From Pseudoflavonifractor_A sp022772585 (GTDB lineage Bacteria > Bacillota > Clostridia > Oscillospirales > Oscillospiraceae), in NCBI RefSeq assembly GCF_052065415.1, contig NZ_JBQHUB010000008.1, forward strand, positions 1-64,000: a DNA stretch of 64,000 bases, given 5' to 3'. A program made the position numbers and the translations under genes. Positions 50,966 to 59,004 of the stretch are shown here, piece by piece (position 1 is the stretch's first letter; every line of letters starts with the position of its first letter). The notes beneath the pieces were generated by a model, which did not search any database, was not told the origin of the DNA, and saw nothing but the letters and a program-made list of their open reading frames with translations.

Positions 50966-52498
50966 TTACGCCTTCACGCGGATCTCTTCCAGCCGCTTTC
51001 CGCCCATCATCAGGCCCATCTCTTCCACGGTGACTTCACCGGGCTTGACGATGCCCATGATCTCGCCTTCGTACATGACGGCCACCCGGTCGGAGAGCTT
51101 CATGACCTCCTCCAGCTCGGTGGAGACCAGCAGGACCGCACGGCCCTCGTCCCTCTCATGGACGATGCGCTTGTGGATGTACTCGATGGCGCCTACGTCC
51201 ACGCCGCGGGTGGGGTGCATGGCGATGAGGAGGCCGGGCTCCCGGCTCACCTCCCGGGCGATGATGACCTTCTGCTGGTTGCCGCCGGACAGGTTCTGGG
51301 CCAGCTCAAAGCGGCTGGGCGCCTTGACCTGGAAGTCCCGGATCAGGCGGTCAGTAAAGTCGTTGATATACTTCCAGTCCAGCAGGGGGCCCTTGCCGAA
51401 CTCAGGCTGATAATAATCCTGCAGGATCATGTTCTCAGCCAGATTCATGGAGAGGATCAGGCCGCTTTTCTGGCGGTCCTGAGGTACGTGGGAGACGCCG
51501 CTCTTCATGATCTCACGGGTAGTGGCCTTGGCCAGGTCCAGGTCCTTATAGATGGCAGTACCCGAGGTGGCTTTCTTCAGGCCGGTGAGGCACTCCACCA
51601 GCTCGCCCTGGCCGTTGCCGTCCACGCCGGCGATGCCGAAGATCTCGCCCTTGTGGACCTCAAAGCACACATCGTTGAGCAGGCGGTTGCCGTCCTTCTG
51701 GCCCAGAGTCAGATGGGAGACGGTGAGCATGGCTTTGGACTGGTCGGTCTCCTTGCGGGTAACCGTCATATCCACCTCACGGCCCACCATCAGGCGGGCC
51801 AGCTCGTTGACCGAGATGCCGTCGTTGTTCACGGTGGTGATGCTCTTGCCTTGCCGCAGGACGGTGATACGGTCGCTGATCTCCTGCACCTCGTTGAGCT
51901 TGTGGCTGATGAAAATGACAGTGTAGCCGCTCTTGGTCAGCTTGCGCACCATGTTGAAGAGCTCCTCCGTCTCCTGGGGAGTGAGCACGGCGGTGGGCTC
52001 GTCCAGGATCAGGATTTTGGCGCCCCGGTACAGGGCCTTGATGATCTCAGCCCGCTGGCGGGCGCCCACAGGCAGAGTCTCCACCTTGGCCATGGGGTCC
52101 ACGCCCATGTTGTACTCGTCGGCCAGGGCCTTGATCTCCCTGGCAGCGCCCTCCAGGTCCAGCTTGAGCAGGCTCTTGGACTTGGCGCCGATGAGGCAGT
52201 TCTCCACCACGCTGAGGGTGGGGATGAGCATGAAGTGCTGGTGCACCATGCCGATGCCCCGGTTCATAGCGTCCTTGGCGGAGCTGAATTTGACTTTCTG
52301 CCCTTCCAGCCAGATCTCGCCGGAGGTGGGGTGGTACAATCCGCAGAGCACGTTCATCAGGGTGGACTTGCCCGCGCCGTTCTCGCCCAGCAGGGTATGG
52401 ACCTCGCCCTTGGCCACACTGAGGTTCACGTCGTCGTTGGCCAGCACGCCGGGGAAGCGCTTGGTGATATGCTTCATTTCCAGGATCATTTCAGACAT
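50966..52498 (-). CDS. Nucleoside-type ABC transporter ATP-binding protein (NupO/YufO-like)
   Basis: A 510-residue duplicated ATPase. First half: Walker A LGENGAGKSTLMNVLCGLY, LPVGARQRAEIIKALYRGA, Walker B ILILDEPTAVLTPQE. Second half: degenerate P-loop IAGVDGNGQGELVECLTG, signature LSGGNQQKVIIAREVS and AMHPTRGVDVGAIEYIHKRI. This double form is used by sugar and BMP/nucleoside importers. Together with two permeases and a BmpA-like lipoprotein it matches YufNOPQ/NupNOPQ, so nucleosides are the likely substrate. Confidence 0.92.
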   Translation of the reverse strand: MSEMILEMKHITKRFPGVLANDDVNLSVAKGEVHTLLGENGAGKSTLMNVLCGLYHPTSGEIWLEGQKVKFSSAKDAMNRGIGMVHQHFMLIPTLSVVENCLIGAKSKSLLKLDLEGAAREIKALADEYNMGVDPMAKVETLPVGARQRAEIIKALYRGAKILILDEPTAVLTPQETEELFNMVRKLTKSGYTVIFISHKLNEVQEISDRITVLRQGKSITTVNNDGISVNELARLMVGREVDMTVTRKETDQSKAMLTVSHLTLGQKDGNRLLNDVCFEVHKGEIFGIAGVDGNGQGELVECLTGLKKATSGTAIYKDLDLAKATTREIMKSGVSHVPQDRQKSGLILSMNLAENMILQDYYQPEFGKGPLLDWKYINDFTDRLIRDFQVKAPSRFELAQNLSGGNQQKVIIAREVSREPGLLIAMHPTRGVDVGAIEYIHKRIVHERDEGRAVLLVSTELEEVMKLSDRVAVMYEGEIMGIVKPGEVTVEEMGLMMGGKRLEEIRVKA

Positions 52499-52512
52499 AT
52501 GTACGCACCTCC

Positions 52513-53439
52513 TCAGCCTTTCTTATAGGGCTTGCCAGCCGCGGCGGGGGCCACAGTCTTACCGGCAAAGCCAGCCAGGACCACGATGGTCAGGATATAG
52601 GGGATCATGGTCACGAAGTTGTAGGGGATGGGAGAATTGATGGAGGGCAGCAGGTTGGCCACGGCCAGACCAAAGGCGAAGAGCAGGGTGGCCAGCATGA
52701 CGCCGGTGGGCTTATAGCGGCCGAAGATGACGGCGGCCAGGGCGATAAAGCCGCGGTTGGCCGTCATGTCCTCCTGGAAGGAGTTGAGCAGGCCGGTGGA
52801 CAGGAATGCGCCGCCCATGGCCATGAGCATGCAGCCCACGATAGTGGCGGCATACCGCATCCGGTACACGTCGATGCCCAGCGTGTCGGCGGCCTTGGGG
52901 TTCTCACCCACCGAGCGCAGATTCAGGCCGGTGGGGGTGCGGAACAGGAAGTAGGACACCACGGGCACCAGCAGGAACGCGATGTACACCACGGGCATCT
53001 GGTCGAACAGGGCCTCGCCGATGAGGGGGATGCCCTTCAGGACGGGAATGGAGATGCGCTGGAAGGCATACTCCTTAACGGACACGAAGTCCATGCCGAA
53101 GATCATGCGGTAGAGCACGGTGCTCACGCCGGCGCCCAAAGTGTTGAACGCCACGCCCACCACCACCTGGTTGGCCCGGAGGCTGACCGTGAGGAAGGCG
53201 AAAAGCAGGCCCAACAGGGCGCCCACCAGCATGGCACAGAGCATACCCAGCCACACGTTGTGCATATAATAGGTAGCGGCGATGGCCACGAAGGTGGCGA
53301 TGAGCATGATGCCCTCGCAGCCGATGTTGATAAGGCCCGCCCGGTTCATGATCAGCAGGCCCAGAGCGCCCAGAAGGATCGGGGTCGCCATACGGATATC
53401 GGAGGCCAGAAGGCCGCCTACGATACTGATAAAGTCCAT
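52513..53439 (-). CDS. ABC transporter permease (NupQ/YufQ-like)
   Basis: A 308-residue inner-membrane permease of the BPD_transp_2 family. IGGLLASDIRMATPILLGAL at the start, INIGCEGIMLIATFVAIAAT as the core motif and LNLRSVGENPKAADTLGIDV as the cytoplasmic EAA-like loop that contacts the ATPase. Eight or more hydrophobic segments. 14 bp before the ATPase gene and 12 bp after the partner permease. Confidence 0.92.
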   Translation of the reverse strand: MDFISIVGGLLASDIRMATPILLGALGLLIMNRAGLINIGCEGIMLIATFVAIAATYYMHNVWLGMLCAMLVGALLGLLFAFLTVSLRANQVVVGVAFNTLGAGVSTVLYRMIFGMDFVSVKEYAFQRISIPVLKGIPLIGEALFDQMPVVYIAFLLVPVVSYFLFRTPTGLNLRSVGENPKAADTLGIDVYRMRYAATIVGCMLMAMGGAFLSTGLLNSFQEDMTANRGFIALAAVIFGRYKPTGVMLATLLFAFGLAVANLLPSINSPIPYNFVTMIPYILTIVVLAGFAGKTVAPAAAGKPYKKG

Positions 53440-53451
53440 ACGCTCTCCTCC

Positions 53452-54543
53452 TTACGCCGCTTTGGCCGTCTTGGCGTTACGCTTCTTGCGCTTGAAGCTG
53501 GTCTCGCGCAGGATCGCGGTAGCCACCACCATGATGATAACGATGGCCTGGATAACCTTGATAATGGCCACGGGGACGCCGGTGGCCCGCTGCATGGAGT
53601 TGCCGCCTGCGCGCAGGATGCCGAACAGGAAGGCGCCGGCCACGATGCCCAGCGGCGTATTGGCGCCGATGAGGGCGACGGCCATACCGTCGAAGCCGTA
53701 TCCGGGAGAGACTGTGGGGAACAGACGTCCCTGCACGCCCATGACCTCGGTGGCGCCGGCCAGACCGGCAACGCCGCCGGCCAGCAGCATGACCAGGACG
53801 ATATTTTTCTTGGTATTGATGCCGGAGTAGATGGCAGCGTCAGGGTTTTGTCCGGAGACCCGGATCTCATAGCCCTTCTTGCTGGACCAGAGGAACATCC
53901 AGAACAGCCAGACAAACACCAGCGCGATGATGATGCCCAGATGGGCCCGGGTCCCTTTCAGGATCACCGGTAGGCTGGCGCTCTCCAGCAGCGGCGAGCT
54001 CTGGGCGTCGTTTCCGGGAGGCTCGGTGATGGGGCCGTTGACCATGTACTGCACCAGCTGGATGGCAACGGTGTTGAGCATAACAGTGGTGATGAGCTCA
54101 CTGGCGTCGAAGCGGACCTTCAGCACGCCCACGATCCAGCCCCAGATGGCGCCGCCCAGGAAGCCGGCGCACATGGTCAGGGGCAGATGGATAGCCATGG
54201 GGAGACCGGGGATATAGACGCCGGCGATGGTGGCGAACAGGGCGCCCATATAGAGCTGGCCCTCCATGCCCAGGTTGGTCAGGCCGCAGCGGCTGGCAAG
54301 GGCATAGCTGATACCGGTGAAGATCAGGGGAGTCATCTTGACCAGGGTCTCAGCGATGGCGTTCTTTCCACCCAGCGCGCCGCTGATGATCTTGCTCATG
54401 GCCTTGAAGGGATCCACGCCCATGGCGGCGATGATCAGCATGCTGATGACCAGAGCCACTACGACCGCCGACACGGAAATGACCGCCTGCCGGGCCGCCG
54501 TGGACATGTTGTTGCGGAATTTGATCTTGTCAAATTTCTGCAT
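53452..54543 (-). CDS. ABC transporter permease (NupP/YufP-like)
   Basis: A 363-residue permease paralogous to its neighbour. The core motif is SRCGLTNLGMEGQLYMGALF and the coupling loop is IRVSGQNPDAAIYSGINTKK; N-terminal NNMSTAARQAVISVSAVVVA. The highly basic C-terminus (KRKKRNAKTAKAA) is expected to be cytosolic. Separated from the lipoprotein gene by a terminator. Confidence 0.92.
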   Translation of the reverse strand: MQKFDKIKFRNNMSTAARQAVISVSAVVVALVISMLIIAAMGVDPFKAMSKIISGALGGKNAIAETLVKMTPLIFTGISYALASRCGLTNLGMEGQLYMGALFATIAGVYIPGLPMAIHLPLTMCAGFLGGAIWGWIVGVLKVRFDASELITTVMLNTVAIQLVQYMVNGPITEPPGNDAQSSPLLESASLPVILKGTRAHLGIIIALVFVWLFWMFLWSSKKGYEIRVSGQNPDAAIYSGINTKKNIVLVMLLAGGVAGLAGATEVMGVQGRLFPTVSPGYGFDGMAVALIGANTPLGIVAGAFLFGILRAGGNSMQRATGVPVAIIKVIQAIVIIMVVATAILRETSFKRKKRNAKTAKAA

Positions 54544-54585
54544 AGTACACGCTCCAATCTTACTCTCTAGCTTCTTAGTGGTAGC

Positions 54586-54617
54586 AAAAGCGGAGGGCGG
54601 GCGCGCCCTCCGCTTTT
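54586..54617 (-). terminator. Attenuating terminator between bmpA-like gene and permeases
   Basis: Arms AAAAGCGGAGGGC (54586-54598) and GCCCTCCGCTTTT (54605-54617); T-run on both strands. It lies after the binding protein gene, a common way to make more binding protein than permease. Confidence 0.85.
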
Positions 54618-54630
54618 TTCATCCACTTGT

Positions 54631-55680
54631 TTACTTGTCCAGCTTGCCGGCCTCCAGATCGGCGAAGAGCTGATCCATGGCAGCCTTGGCCTCGGGGATC
54701 TTCTCATCCCAGCCGTGCCAATCGGAGAGGACGGTACCGTTGTCCTTCAGGCCGTAAGAGTAGATCTTGGCCTCGAAGGTGCCGGCGGCGATCTCCTTGA
54801 ACACGTTCTCGAACATGCCCTCGAAGTTGCGCAGCACGCTGACCACCACGGCGTCGGGAGCCTGGCTGTACTGGTCGGCGTTGTAGCCGATGGCGTAGAC
54901 ACCGGCCTCATCGGCGGCCTGGATGACGCCCAGACCGGCGTTGTTGGCGCTGGCGCACAGAACGTCATAGCCCTGCTTGGTGTAGCCCAGAGCCACTTCC
55001 TTGGCCCGGTCGGCGTCGGTCAGGGTGCCGATATAAGCGGTAGCGACCTCGATGTCGGGGTTGATGTACTTGGCGCCGGGCTCAAAAGCGTCCACCAGCT
55101 CGGCGATGGAGGGAGTGTCCTCACCGCCCAGCATGACGACCTTGCCGGTCTTGGAGGAGGCGGCGGCCACAGCGCCGGCCAGGAAGCCAGAGTTCACGGG
55201 GCCAACACCGGCCACATTGGGCTCCTGCTGAGTGCCGTCACCGGCAAAGGAGACCACGAACTTGGAGTCGGGGAAGTCGGGGGCCACCTTGTGAACGGCG
55301 TCCACGAACTGAGAGCCGTGAGCGACGATCATGTTGTAGCCGTCCTGGGCATAGCCGCGGAGGAACTCCTCCATATCGGAAGCGGCCACGCTCTCAGAGT
55401 AAGCCAGATCTTCCAGGCCGTACTTGGCGCAGATATTGGTCAGAGCGTTGTAAGCGGTGGCGTTCCAGCCGTTATCGTTGGCAGGGCCGGCCAGCAGCAC
55501 CGCGATCTTCATGCCGGAGTAATCCACCTCACCGGAGCCGTTGTCGGTGGCAGCGGGCGCAGAGGCGGCGGGGGCGGAAGCTGCGGGGGCCTTGCTCTCG
55601 GAAGCAGAGCCGCCGCCGCACCCAAACAGGGTGGCGGACATTCCAATGGCAAGAAGCAGGGCCAACAGTCTCTTTTTCAT
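54631..55680 (-). CDS. BMP-family substrate-binding lipoprotein (nucleoside type)
   Basis: A 349-residue lipoprotein of the BmpA/PnrA family. The signal peptide MKKRLLALLLAIGMSATLFG ends at the lipobox Cys (LFGC), followed by a Ser/Ala/Pro linker. Binding-domain segments: VLLAGPANDNGWNATAYNAL (typical BMP start), NMIVAHGSQFVDAVHKVAP and YAIGYNADQYSQAPDAVVVS. BMP proteins bind purine nucleosides; a nucleoside substrate is inferred from the operon. GGAGG precedes the ATG. Confidence 0.93.
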   Translation of the reverse strand: MKKRLLALLLAIGMSATLFGCGGGSASESKAPAASAPAASAPAATDNGSGEVDYSGMKIAVLLAGPANDNGWNATAYNALTNICAKYGLEDLAYSESVAASDMEEFLRGYAQDGYNMIVAHGSQFVDAVHKVAPDFPDSKFVVSFAGDGTQQEPNVAGVGPVNSGFLAGAVAAASSKTGKVVMLGGEDTPSIAELVDAFEPGAKYINPDIEVATAYIGTLTDADRAKEVALGYTKQGYDVLCASANNAGLGVIQAADEAGVYAIGYNADQYSQAPDAVVVSVLRNFEGMFENVFKEIAAGTFEAKIYSYGLKDNGTVLSDWHGWDEKIPEAKAAMDQLFADLEAGKLDK

Positions 55681-55832
55681 CTTTGTTCTCCTCCAATTAT
55701 TTTACGGTATTGAGTTCGGAGGGAGGACCTGCGGAATCTTTACCGTCCCGCACTGCCAGCATACCAAACTCTCGTATTTGACAAGTCCTACAAAAGCTTC
55801 TTCTCTGTTTTTTATGGATAAATTTTGCGTTT

Positions 55833-55846
55833 TGACTGAATAGTCA
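55833..55846. promoter_or_regulatory. TGACT-GAAT-AGTCA palindrome upstream of the BMP operon
   Basis: A 14-base dyad (arms TGACT and AGTCA) lies ~155 bp before the lipoprotein start. A minus-strand TTGTCA...TATGCT pair follows it near 55760-55780 with short spacing. It could be an operator; no regulator is known. No purine riboswitch was found in the leader. Confidence 0.3.
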
Positions 55847-55948
55847 GTGCCGTTTTTCCGTTTTTTGTGCTTTTTTAATCTTGTCACTTCTTTCCTTTAT
55901 GCATAAAGCCGCTGTTGCAGGCGCATACTTATTCCGAGGTGATTTTAT

Positions 55949-56119
55949 ATGCGATACCCTGACCTGTATGCTCTCATCCAGCATGAAACAGAGGCCAGAC
56001 AGTATTTTAACAAGCTCCCCGACTATGTTCAGGAACAGATCTGCACACGAGCTGAAAACGTCAATTCCTTCGCCAGTCTTCAGGACTACGCGGAAAACCT
56101 GACCCGCGGAGACGGCTGA
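55949..56119 (+). CDS. Small conserved hypothetical protein (56 aa)
   Basis: A 56-residue protein, MRYPDLYALIQHETEARQYF then NKLPDYVQEQICTRAENVNS and FASLQDYAENLTRGDG. The middle (YFNKLPDYVQEQI) is like short proteins common in Oscillospiraceae of unknown function. Clear ribosome site GAGGTG seven bases before the ATG. It is charged and helical with no membrane segment. It lies alone between the BMP operon (divergent) and the second tRNA-Arg. Confidence 0.75.
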   Translation: MRYPDLYALIQHETEARQYFNKLPDYVQEQICTRAENVNSFASLQDYAENLTRGDG

Positions 56120-56252
56120 CGCCGCCTATTCTCTTTGCCGCTCCCCTGGCCCGCCGGCAGTGCGGTATCTTACGGAGCCGGAGTACTCCTCTCTTCTTTT
56201 TTCCGCGATCCAGCTGTCTTCTGAAATTTTTGTCGTTTGTGGAAAAAAGGAC

Positions 56253-56281
56253 TTGCATTCCTGCTGGTTCTATGCTATTAT
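56253..56281 (+). promoter_or_regulatory. Promoter of the second tRNA-Arg gene
   Basis: TTGCAT at 56253-56258, a 17-bp spacer and TATTAT at 56276-56281. Confidence 0.7.
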
Positions 56282-56312
56282 AATTGAGCTGCCAGTAAGA
56301 GTACTGTGGCAG

Positions 56313-56399
56313 CGGTACGCGGCTGTAGCTCAGCTGGATAGAGTGACTGGCTACGAACCAGTAGGTCGGGGGTTCGAATCCCTTCAGCCGTACCAGCTC
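56313..56399 (+). repeat. 87-bp direct repeat, copy 2 (spans tRNA-Arg)
   Basis: Identical to 49496-49582. Same orientation, so recombination between copies would delete the grdB remnant, BMP operon and the 56-residue gene. Confidence 0.9.
56319..56395 (+). tRNA. tRNA-Arg (anticodon ACG), second copy
   Basis: Same 77 bases as the first tRNA-Arg, CCA encoded, anticodon ACG. The upstream promoter differs from copy 1, so the two genes may be expressed differently. Confidence 0.97.
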
Positions 56400-56434
56400 G
56401 TCGCAAGCGTCATATCGCTTGCGACGAGTTTTTT
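56397..56434 (+). terminator. Terminator of the second tRNA-Arg gene
   Basis: Arms CTCGTCGCAAGCG (56397-56409) and CGCTTGCGACGAG (56416-56428) with TTTTTT. Confidence 0.92.
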
Positions 56435-56476
56435 ATGCTCCGCATCAAAAACTCATCTCGCGCTCATTCTGCTGCT

Positions 56477-56558
56477 CCTCGCTTCCGAACCGGATTCGCT
56501 TCGCTGGATCCCGGTTCGGGTTGAAAAATGAAAATATCCGGATTGAAGCCACCTGACA
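56477..56558 (+). repeat. tRNA 3'-flank repeat, copy 2 (82 bp)
   Basis: Aligns without gaps to 49645-49726. This copy keeps a nearly perfect hairpin (CCGAACCGG ... CCGGTTCGG around CGCTTCGCTGG), which has decayed in copy 1. Confidence 0.75.
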
Positions 56559-56570
56559 GTTCAGAAAAAA

Positions 56571-56604
56571 TCCTAAGACAGATGAAAAGCCTTAGGACTT
56601 TTTT
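56571..56604 (+). terminator. Second terminator downstream of tRNA-Arg copy 2
   Basis: Arms TCCTAAG (56571-56577) and CTTAGGA (56591-56597) followed by CTTTTTT; preceded by TTCAGAAAAAA as in the other tRNA flanks. Confidence 0.7.
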
Positions 56605-56633
56605 GTGCTTTGATTTGGCGGAAAGTTTATATC

Positions 56634-56670
56634 AAAAAACCGGGCGGCGGAGCTAGGCTCCGCCGCCCGG
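56634..56670 (-). terminator. Terminator of the Cys/Gly/Asn-rich small gene
   Basis: Arms CCGGGCGGCGGAGC (56640-56653) and GCTCCGCCGCCCGG (56657-56670), minus-strand tail TTTTTT (complement of 56634-56639). Confidence 0.9.
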
Positions 56671-56693
56671 TCGTTACCGCCCGCTATGACAGA

Positions 56694-56843
56694 TCAGCAG
56701 CAGCCGTTGTTGCCGCAGCAGCCGTTGTTGTTGCCGCAGCCGCAGTTGCCGCCCCAGTTGTTGTTGCCGCAGCAGCAGAAGAGAACGATGATGATGATAA
56801 TGATCCACAGGCAGCCGCCGCCCCAGCCATTATTGCATCCCAT
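56694..56843 (-). CDS. Small Cys/Gly/Asn-rich membrane protein (YjcZ-like)
   Basis: A 49-residue protein: MGCNNGWGGG, one membrane helix (CLWIIIIIIVLFCCC), then a repetitive tail of Gly, Asn and Cys (GNNNWGGNCGCGNNNGCCGN). Eleven or so Cys residues. Similar in form to YjcZ-type and other Cys-rich sporulation-related small proteins; function unknown. AGGAGG eight bases before the ATG and a strong terminator after the stop show a real, independently expressed gene. Confidence 0.78.
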   Translation of the reverse strand: MGCNNGWGGGCLWIIIIIIVLFCCCGNNNWGGNCGCGNNNGCCGNNGCC

Positions 56844-56957
56844 AATGAGTACCTCCTGAATGAAATTTGCGGCCGGTCTCTTCCGGGCCCCGGGGTGTCC
56901 CGGCGCCCCGGCCGGCCACAGTCCATACTATGTCGGCGTTCCTGTTTGGTGCGGCGT

Positions 56958-56999
56958 CAAAAACCGGAGCGCAGCCCCTGTCAAGGGACACGCTCCGGT
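56958..56999 (-). terminator. Terminator of the rex-SLH unit
   Basis: Arms ACCGGAGCG (56963-56971) and CGCTCCGGT (56991-56999), minus-strand tail GTTTTTG. Confidence 0.8.
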
Positions 57000-57014
57000 C
57001 TTTTCTCTCATTTT

Positions 57015-58163
57015 TCAGGTGATACGGGTTACCAATACTTGATTTCGCACCTCATTCACGGCGGACAGATCCAAGGCGCCTGCCGCTCCCAAATACTCCA
57101 GCAGCGTTCCGCCTTCCTTCCTCTGGGCGTCCAGCGCGAAATAGGACAGGTAGGCCACATGGGCCCGCACAAGGCCGCTGGTGCACAGCACCCTGTACTC
57201 CCCTTCCGTGATGATCCCCAGTTCCCTGGCCCTGGGCAGCACGGTCTGCCAGGTAAAGTCGGTGTTTTCACCGCTGTCCCGGTATCCCAACGCCCGCATC
57301 ACAAAGGTCAGATACTCTCCCGCCCCGATGGAACGCAGCGGTGCGAAGGCCAGCTGGCCCTGGGCGTTGGGCCCCACACCGGCAGCATAGCCTTTGCTGT
57401 AGGCATAGGCCACATAACGGGCGCACCAGTCAGGCACATCGACAAAGGGGCACGCGCCCGTATAGGCCTGGGCTGCTTTCTCTTCCCCGATCAGGCGCAG
57501 GAACATGATCAGTCCTTCCACCCGGGTGGGTATCCTTTCCAGGTCATACCCCTCGCCGTAGCCGGTGCCCGTTCCCGCGAAAAGCCCCATCTTCTTCAAT
57601 GCGCCCGCCAATTCATTATAATCGGTGGCGCCGCTGGGAGAGAAAGAGGTCCTTCCCTCCAGACTGAGCACCGCCGTCTCCGAGGAGACCGAGACCACCG
57701 CCGTGGTGTTCTCCGCCGCCAAATAGCGGTGCATCGCGGTCAGGTCCGTCCCTGACGGGACCGTTGTCCCCGCCGTCAGATCCACCACCGCGCCGCCGGC
57801 GTAGCTCACTGTGACGCGGCCGGCCAGCAGCATAGCCACAGAGCCGGTGGCCAGGGAGATGGCGTCTCCCTGCTTATAGCGCCGGTCGTTGAGACCGCCG
57901 GCAAAGCTCTCGCCTTCTTCCCCGCCGGCCTGTGCCAGATTAACCTGATGCTGTTCGTCCAGACGCGCCTTGGAGGCATCATAGACTTTCTGTGTCTCTG
58001 CGTCCACCCGGTCCCCCGCCTGTGCCAGCACGGAGGGAATATAGGTCCCGGTCAGATAGCTCAGAGAGATCAAAGGGTCTGTCTGTGAGCCAGCCACGGC
58101 ATAAGCGGCGCCGCAGCCCAGGGCCACCACTCCAATCAGCACAAAGGCAAGTACTTTTTTCAT
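57015..58163 (-). CDS. Secreted protein with S-layer homology-like repeats
   Basis: A 382-residue exported protein. The signal peptide is MKKVLAFVLIGVVALGCGAA with cleavage around AYA-VAG. After a coiled segment (ARLDEQHQVNLAQAGG) comes a beta-rich middle (TGSVAMLLAGRVTVSYAGGA). The C-terminal half has SLH-like units (RVEGLIMFLRLIGEEKAAQA; PFVDVPDWCARYVAYAYSKG; EYLTFVMRALGYRDSGENTD). It would bind cell-wall polymers; the exact role is unknown. Overlaps the rex stop by 4 bp, so it is translated from the rex transcript, an unusual pairing. Confidence 0.87.
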   Translation of the reverse strand: MKKVLAFVLIGVVALGCGAAYAVAGSQTDPLISLSYLTGTYIPSVLAQAGDRVDAETQKVYDASKARLDEQHQVNLAQAGGEEGESFAGGLNDRRYKQGDAISLATGSVAMLLAGRVTVSYAGGAVVDLTAGTTVPSGTDLTAMHRYLAAENTTAVVSVSSETAVLSLEGRTSFSPSGATDYNELAGALKKMGLFAGTGTGYGEGYDLERIPTRVEGLIMFLRLIGEEKAAQAYTGACPFVDVPDWCARYVAYAYSKGYAAGVGPNAQGQLAFAPLRSIGAGEYLTFVMRALGYRDSGENTDFTWQTVLPRARELGIITEGEYRVLCTSGLVRAHVAYLSYFALDAQRKEGGTLLEYLGAAGALDLSAVNEVRNQVLVTRIT

Positions 58164-58792
58164 GTTTCCTCCGAAATCATATAGCTCAGGGTCTGAAGGC
58201 TGTCGGAAAAATGGACGTTCTCCACAAAAACATCCGATTTGTACAAATTCAGTTCGATATTGGTAAAATTCCAGATGCCCTTGACGCCCGCCGCCACCAG
58301 GCGGTCGGCCATATCAGGCGCAATGCTCCGCGGCACTGTCAGGATACCCACGCTGGCGGGATGATCCTTCAAATATTCCTCCAGCTGGTCGGCGTGGTAT
58401 ACCGGAGTGTGAGACATGACCTGCCCCACAATCTCCGGACGCACGTCAAACGCGGCGTTGAGCTGAAATCCGCTCCACGCAAAATTAAAGTTCTCGATCA
58501 GGGCCCGGCCCAGATTGCCCACGCCGATAAGCACCGCAGTATGCCCCTTATTCATGCCAAGGATATCGGCCACCTCGCCCAAAAGCTTCTCTACATTGTA
58601 GCCGTAGCCCTGCTGTCCGAATTCTCCAAAGCAAGACAGGTCCTGCCGGATCTGGGAGGCAGTCAGTCCCATGGAACTCCCCAGTGCACTGGAAGAGATC
58701 CGTACCACACCGGCCTGATTCAGTTCAGTCAGATGCCGAAAATACCGCGGCAGGCGACGGATCACCGCCCCGGATACTTTCTCCTTTTTCAT
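58160..58792 (-). CDS. rex: Redox-sensing transcriptional repressor Rex
   Basis: A 210-residue NADH/NAD+ sensor. The N-terminal winged helix (SGAVIRRLPRYFRHLTELNQ; SSALGSSMGLTASQIRQDLS) precedes the Rossmann domain (AVLIGVGNLGRALIENFNF) and DMADRLVAAGVKGIWNFTNI. Length is typical. Rex normally controls fermentation and hydrogen/formate genes; I did not find a clear Rex operator before the formate dehydrogenase operon. First gene of a two-gene unit with the SLH protein. Confidence 0.96.
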   Translation of the reverse strand: MKKEKVSGAVIRRLPRYFRHLTELNQAGVVRISSSALGSSMGLTASQIRQDLSCFGEFGQQGYGYNVEKLLGEVADILGMNKGHTAVLIGVGNLGRALIENFNFAWSGFQLNAAFDVRPEIVGQVMSHTPVYHADQLEEYLKDHPASVGILTVPRSIAPDMADRLVAAGVKGIWNFTNIELNLYKSDVFVENVHFSDSLQTLSYMISEET

Positions 58793-58932
58793 GTCCTATC
58801 ACGCTCTCTTATCCTCAGAAGATCGCATTTTTCTCCCATATGCGTATGAAAAAATACATTCTTCAGCTATTCGCAAAAATTATAGCACGTTTTTATGGAT
58901 CCTGCAACGAGTTTCCCCTCCAGAGATTGCAA

Positions 58933-58961
58933 GAGGACCGGAGCAGCAGCCTCCGGTCCTC
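58933..58961. other. Hairpin between rex and the DUF1893 gene
   Basis: Arms GAGGACCGGAG (58933-58943) and CTCCGGTCCTC (58951-58961), without a clear T-run on the minus strand. It probably ends the DUF1893 transcript. Confidence 0.55.
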
Positions 58962-59004
58962 CAAATATCTTCTGCCTGTTTATCTGTTTCGTGTTTCGGA
59001 TCTG

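Noticed and set aside
55681..55830. Purine riboswitch before the nucleoside-type BMP operon
   Set aside because: No purine-aptamer core or kissing loops could be recognised in the leader.
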